From Butyrivibrio sp. NC2002 (GTDB lineage Bacteria; Bacillota; Clostridia; Lachnospirales; Lachnospiraceae), in contig NZ_JNKZ01000004.1 of the NCBI RefSeq assembly GCF_000702265.1, forward strand, positions 496,001 through 560,000: a DNA stretch of 64,000 nt, in the 5' to 3' direction. This document shows positions 8,238 through 16,534 of the stretch, in pieces. Position 1 is the stretch's first letter. Each line of letters begins with the position of its first letter. The notes below the pieces were generated by a model, which was not told the origin of the DNA, searched no databases, and worked only from the letters and a program-made list of their open reading frames with translations. The position numbers and the translations under genes are program-made.

Positions 8238-9542
8238 TTAGTTATTTTCTTCTGCTTTAGAAGCTTCCTCTGAAGAATCAGCTGCCTCTTCTGTTGCTTC
8301 TTCAGTAGCTGTCTCCTCTGTTGCTTTCTCTGTTGTTTCCTCTGCAGTAGCTTCTTCTGCTGTTTCTTCTGTTGTCTCTTCAGCAGGTGCTTCCTCTGCT
8401 GAATCTTCTGTTATCTCTTCTTTAGCAGGCTCAACTACGTTTGCATTTGCTGTAAGGAACTCGATAACCTTCTTGGAGAGAAGTCTTTCTCTCTGATTCT
8501 CTACGTCAATAGTCTCTTTGTAAGCATCAAGGCTCTCGTATGTTGATCCGTCAGCTGCGGAAGAATTGATGTTTGCCATTGTCTCTTCAAGGTCTGCATC
8601 AAGGTCTTCATCTGTAACTGTGATGTTTTCCTTTTCAGCGATCGCTGCAAGCATTATGTACTGCTCTGCTGTCTCGATAGCCTTCTGATTCATGTACTCA
8701 GTAGCTTCACCTGTGTAGCCATCCTGTGACATGAGCATGCTGATAACTGAATCGGATGTCATTGATGTGCCGTAATTTGCTGAGTAGAATGAAGCAAGCT
8801 GATCTGCCTGGTTATTATAAACTTCTGTAAATCTGTCGATCATTGCCTGAGGAGGATTCTTGAACATGCAGTTATTCTTTACTGCCTCAACAACCTTGCT
8901 CTGAACCTCTGAATCATAAGATGACTGAGCCTCTTCCATGAGTCTATTCTTGATATACTCTTTGAGCTGATCGATATTTGATACGTTCTCGATTCCAAGT
9001 GTAGCAACATAAGCATCATCAAACGGAGGCTTAACTGAAATCTTGTTTACTGTAACTGTGAAAACAACATCTTTTCCTGCAAGATCAGATGAGCCATAGT
9101 TCTCGGGGAATTTGAGGTTCAGGTCTCTTGTCTCGCCAACCTGAGCACCGATAAGACCGTCTTCGAATCCATCAATGAACTGTCCTGAACCGATCACGAG
9201 GTCATAGCCCTGTGCAGTTCCACCATCAAAAGCTTCCATGGTGTCTGCCATTTTGCCTTCGTAGTCGATATTTACTGTATCTCCGCTCTCAACAGCTCTG
9301 TCTGTAACTTCTACTGAAGCTGCCATTGTTGACTGCATATATGTAAGATAGCTCTCAACCTCTGAATCTGTAACTTCGGGTGAAGCAACCTCTACAGTAA
9401 CTCCGTTGTATTCACCAAGGGTTACAAGCTTGGATAAATTCACATCCTTGATGTAAGCTGCGTCTTTTGATGTGCCGGAACAACCTGCAAGTGAGGCTGT
9501 CACGCATGCTGCGGCGATGATAGCTGCCAATCTTTTTTTCAT
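8238..9542 (-). CDS. Trigger-factor-like FKBP peptidyl-prolyl isomerase lipoprotein
   Basis: A 434-residue predicted extracellular foldase. The N-terminus is a lipoprotein signal with lipobox SLAGC (Cys near residue 20). There is no ribosome-binding domain of classical trigger factor. An FKBP domain (GDTVNIDYEGKM, then DGGTAQGYDLVIGSGQFI and GFEDGLIGAQVGE) spans about 85-185. A trigger-factor C-terminal helical domain follows to about 375. The last 60 residues are a run of short Glu/Thr/Ala repeats (EETTEETAEEAT-like), probably a flexible acidic spacer. RBS GAGGAG precedes the ATG. It probably folds exported proteins at the membrane-wall interface, which is inference. Confidence 0.88.
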   Translation of the reverse strand: MKKRLAAIIAAACVTASLAGCSGTSKDAAYIKDVNLSKLVTLGEYNGVTVEVASPEVTDSEVESYLTYMQSTMAASVEVTDRAVESGDTVNIDYEGKMADTMEAFDGGTAQGYDLVIGSGQFIDGFEDGLIGAQVGETRDLNLKFPENYGSSDLAGKDVVFTVTVNKISVKPPFDDAYVATLGIENVSNIDQLKEYIKNRLMEEAQSSYDSEVQSKVVEAVKNNCMFKNPPQAMIDRFTEVYNNQADQLASFYSANYGTSMTSDSVISMLMSQDGYTGEATEYMNQKAIETAEQYIMLAAIAEKENITVTDEDLDADLEETMANINSSAADGSTYESLDAYKETIDVENQRERLLSKKVIEFLTANANVVEPAKEEITEDSAEEAPAEETTEETAEEATAEETTEKATEETATEEATEEAADSSEEASKAEENN

Positions 9543-9647
9543 TTTAAATAACTCCTCGTATATATATTACTTTTTAAATTTTTATCTTCTTAACAAAAAT
9601 AAACTATTTTATACTAGCACAGATTGAAGTTTGTTAAAAGTATTTTG

Positions 9648-9676
9648 TTGCCCTACATTTGAAAGAATGATAAAAT
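9648..9676 (+). promoter_or_regulatory. Promoter of the 9735 membrane-protein gene
   Basis: -35 TTGCCC (9648-9653), 17-nt spacer, -10 TAAAAT (9671-9676). It lies 58 nt upstream of the TTG start. Confidence 0.5.
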
Positions 9677-9734
9677 ACTCGCGTGGCGAATGCCAAATAT
9701 CTATATAATCGTTTTGATAGTTTGGAGGAATATT

Positions 9735-10208
9735 TTGAGTCCGGTAGTAATTGTTTTATTAGTAATTTCAGCTATTCTCATTGTAGGAATCGTAGTTCTC
9801 ACTATTTTAGGAAAGAGAGCACAGAAGCGCCAGGAAGAGCAGCAGGCTCAGATGGAAGCAGCCAAGCAGAGCGTAACAATGCTTATCATCGATAAAAAGC
9901 GCATGAAAATAAACGAAGCAGGTCTTCCCGCGGCAGTTTTGGAAAACACACCAAAGCTCCTTAGACGTTCCAAGCTTCCGATCCTTAAGGTTAAGGTTGG
10001 TCCTCAGATCATGAATCTTGTATGTGATGAAAAGATCTTCGATGAAGTTCCTGTAAAGAAGGAAGTTAAGGCAGATGTGAGCGGTATCTACGTAACATCA
10101 GTAAAGGGTCTTCGCGGAACCAAGACCGTAACTCCTGAAAAGAAGGGCTTCTGGAAAAACCTCATTTCAAAGGCTCAGGAAAAAGCAGGAGCAAAGCCCT
10201 TAAAGTAA
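9735..10208 (+). CDS. Hypothetical single-pass membrane protein
   Basis: A 157-residue protein. One N-terminal membrane helix (about 3-25, IVLLVISAILIVGIVVLTIL) is followed by a short Gln/Glu/Lys coiled segment. A cytoplasmic domain with several beta-like stretches (LPILKVKVGPQIMNLVC, VKADVSGIYVTSVKGLRG) and a basic tail complete it. No known family recognised. The start is TTG at 9735, 5 nt after GGAGGA (9724-9729). An in-frame ATG at 9690 has no RBS. The gene has its own promoter and a strong terminator, so it is monocistronic. Confidence 0.75.
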   Translation: MSPVVIVLLVISAILIVGIVVLTILGKRAQKRQEEQQAQMEAAKQSVTMLIIDKKRMKINEAGLPAAVLENTPKLLRRSKLPILKVKVGPQIMNLVCDEKIFDEVPVKKEVKADVSGIYVTSVKGLRGTKTVTPEKKGFWKNLISKAQEKAGAKPLK

Positions 10209-10231
10209 ATACATTAGGCGAATAAAAATAG

Positions 10232-10270
10232 CAGGCTGTAAGAATCAAATTTTCTTACAGCCTGTTTTTT
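10232..10270 (+). terminator. Strong terminator after the 9735 gene
   Basis: Perfect 12-bp stem (10232-10243 with 10253-10264, arm CAGGCTGTAAGA), 9-nt loop, then TTTTTT. Confidence 0.92.
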
Positions 10271-10307
10271 AGTCCTTTTTCTTATAAGCGGAAATAAGTC
10301 CCTTAAG

Positions 10308-10931
10308 TTATGCCTCTACTTCGCCGGTCTCCTCGCTCTGCTTGTTTTTCATTTCTTCAAAGCCCTTCATGACTGCGTCATAAGTTTGCTTTGATATCTC
10401 GGGAAGCTCTTTGCCCCACGCTTTGGTGGCTTCCTTAAATCCCTTTTCAAAGGCATCCTTCATTTTATCGATGTACTGAGGATCGCCTCCTGTAAGTGCA
10501 TTGGCAAAATCAAGAATTCTCTGGGATGTCTGTTTTACGCCCCAGTATCCGTCCTCTGAGATGTCTTCCTGTGCCTGTTTCCTGGTCGCTTCATCAACTG
10601 TGAAGTCGCCCTTTGCGAGGAACTTCCACATGTCATCAGCTTTTCCGATGGCATTGCCCTGTCCCTGCATCATCTTGGTAACTATGTCTCTTAGCTGATT
10701 CTGTCTGTTTTCAAGGTCAGCTTTGAGCATATTGACGACCTGTTCGTTCTTTTTGTAGATCTTACTTGTAGAACTCTCAGCCTTTACGTCCGACTTTTCA
10801 TAAACTGCAGCCGCAGTGTTATCGTTTTTCTCAGGTTTTACATTCTCTGTCTTTGCAGTTTCTTCGCTTTTTACAGCCGTCGGCTCATAATAAGTGGACT
10901 GGTCTACACCTGTAATTCCATTTACGCCCAT
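10308..10931 (-). CDS. Sigma-28-controlled protein, probably flagellum-associated
   Basis: A 207-residue protein without signal peptide. A disordered N-terminus (residues 1-60, rich in Glu/Lys/Thr) precedes a helical domain. Its core, EDGYWGVKQTSQRILDFANAL then FEKGFKEATKAWG and KGFEEMK, resembles a C-terminal domain I associate with flagellum- or hook-related Firmicute proteins (DUF5610-like). That comparison is from memory. Independent support is a near-perfect sigma-28 promoter at 11044-11070. RBS AAAAGGAGTTCTAT precedes the ATG. No flagellar genes adjoin it, so it would be a distant member of the motility regulon. Confidence 0.7.
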   Translation of the reverse strand: MGVNGITGVDQSTYYEPTAVKSEETAKTENVKPEKNDNTAAAVYEKSDVKAESSTSKIYKKNEQVVNMLKADLENRQNQLRDIVTKMMQGQGNAIGKADDMWKFLAKGDFTVDEATRKQAQEDISEDGYWGVKQTSQRILDFANALTGGDPQYIDKMKDAFEKGFKEATKAWGKELPEISKQTYDAVMKGFEEMKNKQSEETGEVEA

Positions 10932-11043
10932 ATAGAACTCCTTTTCTACGCCAAATAATCTGACGCCGATACGACATGTACGTGCAATCTGTAGTTTCTA
11001 AAACTTCACAACTTCCACATACAGACAATACTTCTCATCTTTT

Positions 11044-11070
11044 TTATCGTCATATTTCAATTTCACTTTA
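11044..11070 (-). promoter_or_regulatory. Sigma-28 (FliA/SigD-type) promoter
   Basis: On the minus strand TAAA (11067-11070), exactly 15 nt, then GACGATAA (11044-11051). The known consensus is TAAA-N15-GCCGATAA, so this matches at all but one position. It lies 113 nt upstream of the ATG at 10931. Confidence 0.75.
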
Positions 11071-11123
11071 GGAAAATACTCTTCATTTTTCAATTAAAAA
11101 AGTATAAACTTTACCCATATTTT

Positions 11124-11152
11124 TTCACAAAAACAATGAAATATTATATATT
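11124..11152 (+). promoter_or_regulatory. Promoter of ispE
   Basis: -35 TTCACA (11124-11129), 17-nt spacer, -10 TATATT (11147-11152). The following leader has complementary ends CGGGAC and GTCCCG (around 11165 and 11216), which could close a large stem before the start codon. Confidence 0.55.
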
Positions 11153-11240
11153 TATAAAGTGACACGGGACGGATGATTATTTATGATGAAATCTGCCTTA
11201 TTCATTCGCTTAAAAGTCCCGCTCAAAGAAAGGTATAAAA

Positions 11241-12101
11241 ATGATTACATTAAAAGCTTACGCTAAAATCAATTTAGGTCTTGATGTTCTGGGAAGAGAA
11301 GACAATGGCTATCACATTGTTAAAATGATCATGCAGAGCATCGATTTGTACGATGAACTAAGCTTCTCTAAAAGAGATGATGAAGAAATAGTTATAAACT
11401 CAAGTAATGCAAGGATTCCCACAGATCACCATAATCTTATATGGAAGGTTGCAGATCAGCTAAGGACTAAATTCGGGATAAAAGAGGGCGTGACCATATC
11501 TCTTACTAAAAATATTCCCATGGCCGCAGGGATGGCAGGCGGAAGTACCGACGCCGCTGCTACCTATAAGGCTTTAAATGAGCTGTGGAATCTGGGCATG
11601 TCAAAAGATGATATGTGCGAGCTTGGCGTAAAGCTTGGCGCAGACATTCCCTACTGCATAAAGGGCGGCACCGCGCTCTCTGAAGGCATCGGAGAAAAGC
11701 TGACTCCCATCGCAGATATGCCGGGGTGCCATATTCTTATCGCAAAGCCAAAGCTTGATGTTTCAACTGCGTGGGCTTATCAGACACTTGATGCTTCTCC
11801 TATTAAGGAACATCCTGACATTGACGGTATGATAACAGCCCTTGAAAATAAGGACCTTAAGGGTATCTGTGACAGGCTCGGCAATGTACTTGAGCCCGTA
11901 ACTGCAGGAAAATACGATGTCATAGAGGACATCCGGCAGATCATGCTCTCAAACGGTGCTCTCGGCGCACGCATGAGCGGAAGCGGCCCTACAGTTTTCG
12001 GAATATATGAAAACAAAAACCTCGCAGGCTGCGAGCATGCTGTTAATGAGCTTAGAAGCAGAGGCATCGCTCCCGACCTGTTTATCACAAAACCTATTTA
12101 A
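11241..12101 (+). CDS. ispE: 4-diphosphocytidyl-2-C-methyl-D-erythritol kinase
   Basis: Phosphorylates CDP-methylerythritol in the non-mevalonate isoprenoid pathway. GHMP kinase fold: N-terminal AKINLGLDVLGRREDGYH-like segment (here AKINLGLDV then EDNGYH), the ATP loop IPMAAGMAGGSTDAAAT (about 90-107) and the C-terminal ARMSGSGPTVFGIYE. Length 286 is normal. It is followed 11 nt later by the DUF1934 gene on the same strand. The ATG follows AAAGAAAGG. Confidence 0.96.
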   Translation: MITLKAYAKINLGLDVLGREDNGYHIVKMIMQSIDLYDELSFSKRDDEEIVINSSNARIPTDHHNLIWKVADQLRTKFGIKEGVTISLTKNIPMAAGMAGGSTDAAATYKALNELWNLGMSKDDMCELGVKLGADIPYCIKGGTALSEGIGEKLTPIADMPGCHILIAKPKLDVSTAWAYQTLDASPIKEHPDIDGMITALENKDLKGICDRLGNVLEPVTAGKYDVIEDIRQIMLSNGALGARMSGSGPTVFGIYENKNLAGCEHAVNELRSRGIAPDLFITKPI

Positions 12102-12112
12102 CAAGGATCTAT

Positions 12113-12523
12113 ATGAACGGAACAATAAGAATCATGGGTTCCCACAACCACGGCGACGGAACCCCGGAAATCATAAAAGAAACAGCAAATGCTTTACTTG
12201 AAATAAATGAAGATAAATACGTCATTTCCTACGAGACAACAAATGAAGGAAATAAAATATCTCATATAATTGAGATCGATGGAACTAATTTCACCATGAT
12301 ACAGGAGGGTGCGGTTAATTCCACACTCGTATTTGGCCCGGGGAAAGTGTACAATACCGATTACCACACACCTTACGGCATCATGAAAATGTCAGTTATA
12401 ACCAGAAACATCATGGCAGAACTTGGAAGTAAAAAAATAACAGCTCATGTTCAATATGAGCTGTTAATGGACGGATCAAAGGTTTCTGACTCAAAAGTCA
12501 GAATATCCTTTATTCCGGATTAA
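12113..12523 (+). CDS. DUF1934 family protein (calycin-like beta-barrel)
   Basis: A 136-residue protein with alternating beta-strand pattern (KYVISYETTNEG, SHIIEIDGTNFTMIQEG, STLVFGPGKVYNTDYHTPYG). The ending KVRISFIPD, with YELLMDGSKVSDSKVRI just before it, is typical of DUF1934 (YwiB-like) proteins of Firmicutes. Their function is not known. It lies 11 nt after ispE with RBS AAGGATCT, so the pair forms an operon. It converges on pyrD with 15 nt between stops, and I see no clear terminator there. Confidence 0.8.
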   Translation: MNGTIRIMGSHNHGDGTPEIIKETANALLEINEDKYVISYETTNEGNKISHIIEIDGTNFTMIQEGAVNSTLVFGPGKVYNTDYHTPYGIMKMSVITRNIMAELGSKKITAHVQYELLMDGSKVSDSKVRISFIPD

Positions 12524-12538
12524 AGTTTATCATGCCAT

Positions 12539-13441
12539 TTATACGCAGCCTATTATGTCGTTGATGTCTTCGATTCCCTGCTCTTTCATAAACTTCTCGA
12601 TACCTTCGACGACTTCAACAGTAGCATAAGGGTTGTGGAAATTCATGGCTCCTACTGCTACTCCTGTAGCGCCAGCCATGATAAATTCTATCGCATCCTC
12701 TGCATTTGAGATTCCTCCCATTCCAATTACAGGAATCTTGACTGCATGTGATGCTTCGTAAACCATTCTCACCGCAACCGGCTTGATCGCAGGGCCGGAC
12801 ATACCGCCCGTCTTGTTTGCTATGGCGAATTTTCTTCTGTAGATATCGATCTTCATTCCTGTAATTGTATTTATAAGTGAAATCGCATCTGATCCTGCTG
12901 CCTCTGCTGCTTTCGCCATCTCAGCTATTGATGTGACATTGGGGCTCAGCTTCATTATGATAGGCTGTCTTGCATGCTTTTTTATCTCCTTTGTTATTTC
13001 AAAAAGAGCATCGGGATTTTGTCCAAAAGCAATACCGCCTTCTTTTACATTAGGGCATGAAACGTTGATTTCAAGCATGTGCACGCCCTTTTCATCAGCT
13101 AGTCTATCCACAACTTCCACGTAGTCACTGATACTTTTTCCGCAGACGTTAACTATTACCTTTGTATCAAAATCTGCAAGAAAAGGAAGGTCTCTTTTGC
13201 ACATAACATCTATACCGGGGTTCTGAAGGCCTATAGCATTGAGCATTCCTCCGTAAACTTCGGCAACTCTGGGAGTCTCGTTTCCGGGCCATGGCACGTT
13301 TGATACTCCCTTAGTGACTACTGCTCCAAGTCTGTTAAGATCTACAAACTCAGAATATTCCATACCTGAACCGAATGTGCCGGACGCTGTCATCACCGGA
13401 TTTTTAAATTCAACACCTGCTATGTTTATCTTTGTATTCAT
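12539..13441 (-). CDS. pyrD: Dihydroorotate dehydrogenase B, catalytic subunit
   Basis: Oxidises dihydroorotate to orotate with FMN, passing electrons to PyrK and NAD+. TIM barrel, 300 residues. The FMN-site motif TASGTFGSGMEY is near residue 20. The class 1B active-site Cys is in NVSCPNVKEGG (about 128), and VIGMGGISNAEDAIEFIMAGA carries the phosphate loop. The presence of pyrK just upstream identifies type 1B. RBS AAGGAGG precedes the ATG, 17 nt after pyrK. It is the last gene of the pyrC-pyrK-pyrD run. Confidence 0.96.
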   Translation of the reverse strand: MNTKINIAGVEFKNPVMTASGTFGSGMEYSEFVDLNRLGAVVTKGVSNVPWPGNETPRVAEVYGGMLNAIGLQNPGIDVMCKRDLPFLADFDTKVIVNVCGKSISDYVEVVDRLADEKGVHMLEINVSCPNVKEGGIAFGQNPDALFEITKEIKKHARQPIIMKLSPNVTSIAEMAKAAEAAGSDAISLINTITGMKIDIYRRKFAIANKTGGMSGPAIKPVAVRMVYEASHAVKIPVIGMGGISNAEDAIEFIMAGATGVAVGAMNFHNPYATVEVVEGIEKFMKEQGIEDINDIIGCV

Positions 13442-13458
13442 ACTTATAAAAATCCTCC

Positions 13459-14244
13459 TTAAATATCCAGATCATCTGCGTCAAACACAGGTCCGTCCGT
13501 ACATATCCTTGCATTTTTTACATGTGAATGCTCATCTGTATTTTTTGTCTTGCATATACATCCAAGGCAGGCTCCTACTCCGCAGGCCATCCTCTCTTCA
13601 AGGCTAAGATAAGCCTTTGCACCGATTTCTTTCGCATAGGAAGCTACTCCTCTAAGCATCGGCATAGGACCGCAGGCATAGATGACATCAGCTTTTACGC
13701 CGTTTTCTCTGCAGGCATCTATTACATTTCCCTTTGTTCCTACGCTTCCATCCTCTGTTGCAATAAGGAGCTTTCCGCAGTTTTCAAATTCGCTGCTAAG
13801 AAATGTATCAGCATTCCTGTAGCCCATAACCATGGTCACATCTGTGTTTTCCTTCTTAAGCTCCTTAGAAAGACCAAGGAGCGGAGGAACACCTATGCCG
13901 CCTCCGATAACAAGCACCTTTTTATCCTTAGCTTTATCAAGCGGGAATCCGTTTCCAAGGATTCCAAGGATATCAACGACTTCACCTGTTCCGTAAAGCG
14001 CAAACTCAGCTGTTCCCTTTCCTGCAATCCTGTAAACAAGGCGCAGTGTCTGATCATCCTTGTCAAACTCGCAGATACTAATAGGTCTAGGCAGTAAATT
14101 TGCCTTATCCTTGGTATATACTCCGACAAACTGACCGGGATTGGCATCCTCGGCAAGGCTTGTCTTTAGAAGCATATCCATAACCCCCTCTGAAATTACC
14201 CTCTGTGATACGACTTTTGCGCATATCTTCTTTTTCTTAGCCAT
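13459..14244 (-). CDS. pyrK: Dihydroorotate dehydrogenase B, electron transfer subunit
   Basis: Carries electrons from PyrD to NAD+. It has an N-terminal ferredoxin-reductase-like FAD domain (LLPRPISICEFD, about 53-64). An NAD-binding domain follows (VLVIGGGIGVPPLLGL, about 110). A C-terminal [2Fe-2S] cluster has Cys in MACGVGACLGCICK and again in ARICTDGPVFDADDL. Length 261 is normal. RBS AAGGAG precedes the ATG. A hairpin with A/T-tract arms (14272-14295) separates it from pyrC. Confidence 0.96.
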   Translation of the reverse strand: MAKKKKICAKVVSQRVISEGVMDMLLKTSLAEDANPGQFVGVYTKDKANLLPRPISICEFDKDDQTLRLVYRIAGKGTAEFALYGTGEVVDILGILGNGFPLDKAKDKKVLVIGGGIGVPPLLGLSKELKKENTDVTMVMGYRNADTFLSSEFENCGKLLIATEDGSVGTKGNVIDACRENGVKADVIYACGPMPMLRGVASYAKEIGAKAYLSLEERMACGVGACLGCICKTKNTDEHSHVKNARICTDGPVFDADDLDI

Positions 14245-14271
14245 ACTATCTCCTTATTATTCAATACGTTT

Positions 14272-14295
14272 CCTGTTTTTTTGAGAAAAAACAGG
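14272..14295. terminator. A/T-tract hairpin between pyrC and pyrK
   Basis: Arms CCTGTTTTTT and AAAAAACAGG with a short TGAG loop, directly after the pyrC stop. It may reduce read-through or protect the 3' end of pyrC mRNA. The arms match those of the hairpin at 5206-5228. Confidence 0.5.
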
Positions 14296-14297
14296 CT

Positions 14298-15701
14298 TCA
14301 CACAACCTTGCCAGCGCAGATTGTGTAATGGATCTTTCCCGGAAGCTCCCACCCGGTAAACGGGCTGTTTACTGCTTTTGATGCAAAGTCCTTAACTTCA
14401 TAGGTCTCATTCTCACTAAAGATAACAAAATCTGCAGGTCCTCCCTCGTAGATCCTGCCAAGCGGAAATCCTACTATTTCCTCTTCGTTATTATCATTTA
14501 TCATTGTCTTAGTTGTCATCAGGTTGTAAATATCAGCAGGATTACATGTCATAGCTGAAAGCATCGTCATAAGGCTCATGTATCCCGGCTTTACCAGTTC
14601 CCTTATTCCAAGTCCCAGAGATGTTTCAAGACCTGTTATTCCGCTGGGTGCTTTTTCAAATGTTACTGCCTTTTCTTCCCTGGTATGCGGTGCATGATCT
14701 GTAGCTATCGTCTCTATTGTTCCATCTGCAATGCCCTGTATTATAGCCTGTCTGTCCTCTTCTTTTCTAAGAGGCGGGTTCATCTTGGCATAAGTCCCGT
14801 ATTTGGCTACAGCGCTGTCTGTCAGTGTAAAGTGATGCGGCGTTGCCTCAGCATGAATTCTCTTATTTGTCTTTCTTGCCTGTCTTATCATATCCACAGC
14901 TTCTTTTGTACTTATGTGCTGCACGGTGATATGAGCGCCTGTTTTTTCCGCTAGCTCTATATCTCTTTTTACCATGGATATCTCAGCTTCTCTTGGAGAG
15001 CCCGTAAGTCCAAGGGCCTTAGCTGCCTCGCCTGCATTAACTCCGTTTTGAGTGATAAACTCCGGATTTTCTTCATGTAGGCTTAAAACCATTCCCAGCT
15101 TTTCAGATATCCTGCAGGCTTCTTCCATATTTGCTGCATTTGTAATAGGTTTTCCGTCATCTGTAAAAAGGGCTACGCCCTGCCTTATGTATTTGTCTCC
15201 ATCAGCAACGAAGCCAGCGGATAAGAGCTTTTCCATATCTGTTAGTTCTTTTCCAGCCATGCCTTTGGTGATATTGGCGCAGCAAAAAACTCTTATTCCT
15301 GTATTTAAGCCTTTTTTCAAAGCATACCTTATAGTCTCTTCGTTATCCATAGAAGGCTTCGTGTTGCCCATCATGACAACAGTTGTAAATCCGCCCTTTT
15401 TTGCGGCTGCTGCCCCTGTTTCTATGTCTTCTTTATCCGTAAAACCGGGATCTCTGAAGTGGACATGTGCATCTATAAGTCCGGGAGCAACTATCATTCC
15501 TGCTGCATCTATCTCAACAAGCTCCTCAGGCTCACTTGTTGTTAGTCCCATGGCTTTCATGGAGATGCTCTCTAAAGCCATATCGCATAAACTTCCGCAC
15601 ATTCCGATCTTTGCTATTGTGTCGCCGTCTACCAGAATGTCTCTGTATGCATCAGTTCCCGTAGCAGGATCCATCATTCTGCCGTTTTTTATCAGTAGCA
15701 C
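14298..15701 (-). CDS. pyrC: Dihydroorotase
   Basis: Cyclises carbamoyl-aspartate to dihydroorotate. Amidohydrolase barrel with Zn ligands in DAHVHFRDPGFTDKED (about 79-94), and ITVQHISTKEAVD and ATDHAPHTREEK further on. The composite N- and C-terminal beta domain is present (LLIKNGRMMDPATGTD, and IHYTICAGKVV at the end). At 467 residues it is about 40 longer than most class I enzymes, mainly from an extra segment at 35-62. The start is GTG (15699-15701), 9 nt after AAGGAGG. It heads the pyrimidine operon and is divergent from plsC. Confidence 0.95.
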   Translation of the reverse strand: MLLIKNGRMMDPATGTDAYRDILVDGDTIAKIGMCGSLCDMALESISMKAMGLTTSEPEELVEIDAAGMIVAPGLIDAHVHFRDPGFTDKEDIETGAAAAKKGGFTTVVMMGNTKPSMDNEETIRYALKKGLNTGIRVFCCANITKGMAGKELTDMEKLLSAGFVADGDKYIRQGVALFTDDGKPITNAANMEEACRISEKLGMVLSLHEENPEFITQNGVNAGEAAKALGLTGSPREAEISMVKRDIELAEKTGAHITVQHISTKEAVDMIRQARKTNKRIHAEATPHHFTLTDSAVAKYGTYAKMNPPLRKEEDRQAIIQGIADGTIETIATDHAPHTREEKAVTFEKAPSGITGLETSLGLGIRELVKPGYMSLMTMLSAMTCNPADIYNLMTTKTMINDNNEEEIVGFPLGRIYEGGPADFVIFSENETYEVKDFASKAVNSPFTGWELPGKIHYTICAGKVV

Positions 15702-15785
15702 TCTAAATTGCCTCCTTATATGAAAATCGAATATAATTAATGTTATACTAAAGCGTATAGCAAAATAGATATTGGAGAGTTAGTA

Positions 15786-16517
15786 ATGATCAGATTAATT
15801 TTAGTTTTTTTATTTTTGCTGTGTTTCTTTATAATCAGCATTCCCATCCAGCTTATTCTCTGGATTGTCGGCAAGTTCAATGAAAATGCCAAAAAGCATA
15901 TCTCTCTTGCCATCGTATCAAAAGCATTCAAAGTTGTCGCTTTTCTCTCAGGAGTTAAGCTCACAGTCATCGGAGAAGAGAATGTTCCAAAGGACACCTC
16001 CGTTCTCTACATCGGAAATCACAGAAGTTACTTCGATATCGTTATTTCCTATTCAAGAGTTCCGAGGCTCACAGGTTATATCGCCAAAAAGGAAATACTC
16101 AAGGTTCCGATCCTTTCAACCTGGATGCGTTATATGGACTGCCTGTTCCTCGACAGGAAGGATATCCGTCAGGGACTTGAAGTTATCCTCACAGCAATCG
16201 ACAAGGTTAAGAACGGCATTTCCATTACAATCTATCCTGAAGGAACCCGTAACGGAAAAGATGAAATGCTTCCGTTCCACAAGGGAAGTTTCAAGATTGC
16301 CCAGAAGACAGGTTGTCCGATCGTTCCTATGACGATCTGCAATTCAAATGCCATATTTGAAGATCATCTGCCATTCTTTAAAAAAGCTCATGTAATCCTC
16401 GAGTACGGAAATCCAATATATCCCAACGAATTATCTGCAGAGGATAAGAAAAACATTGATACCTACTGCTATAACATTATCAAAGAAACTTATGAAAAAA
16501 ACAAGGTGCAGATATAA
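15786..16517 (+). CDS. plsC: 1-acyl-sn-glycerol-3-phosphate acyltransferase
   Basis: Acylates lysophosphatidic acid in membrane phospholipid synthesis. A hydrophobic N-terminus (residues 2-30) anchors it. The catalytic HX4D is in GNHRSYFDI (about 78-86) and the glycerol-phosphate motif in YPEGTRNGKDE (about 153). PMTICNSNAIFED is the usual fourth block. Length 243 is normal. RBS TTGGAGAG precedes the ATG. The gene ends inside its terminator, with the stop codon falling in the loop. Confidence 0.9.
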   Translation: MIRLILVFLFLLCFFIISIPIQLILWIVGKFNENAKKHISLAIVSKAFKVVAFLSGVKLTVIGEENVPKDTSVLYIGNHRSYFDIVISYSRVPRLTGYIAKKEILKVPILSTWMRYMDCLFLDRKDIRQGLEVILTAIDKVKNGISITIYPEGTRNGKDEMLPFHKGSFKIAQKTGCPIVPMTICNSNAIFEDHLPFFKKAHVILEYGNPIYPNELSAEDKKNIDTYCYNIIKETYEKNKVQI

Positions 16518-16532
16518 TGCACCTTGTTTTTT
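16501..16532 (+). terminator. Terminator overlapping the plsC stop
   Basis: Perfect 10-bp stem ACAAGGTGCA (16501-16510) with 16518-16527, 7-nt loop, followed by a T-run. The plsC stop codon ends at 16517, inside the structure. Confidence 0.9.
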
Positions 16533-16534
16533 AT

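Noticed and set aside
15702-15785. PyrR-type attenuator in front of pyrC
   Set aside because: The gap to the divergent plsC is only 84 bp and no antiterminator/terminator pair or PyrR-binding loop is visible.
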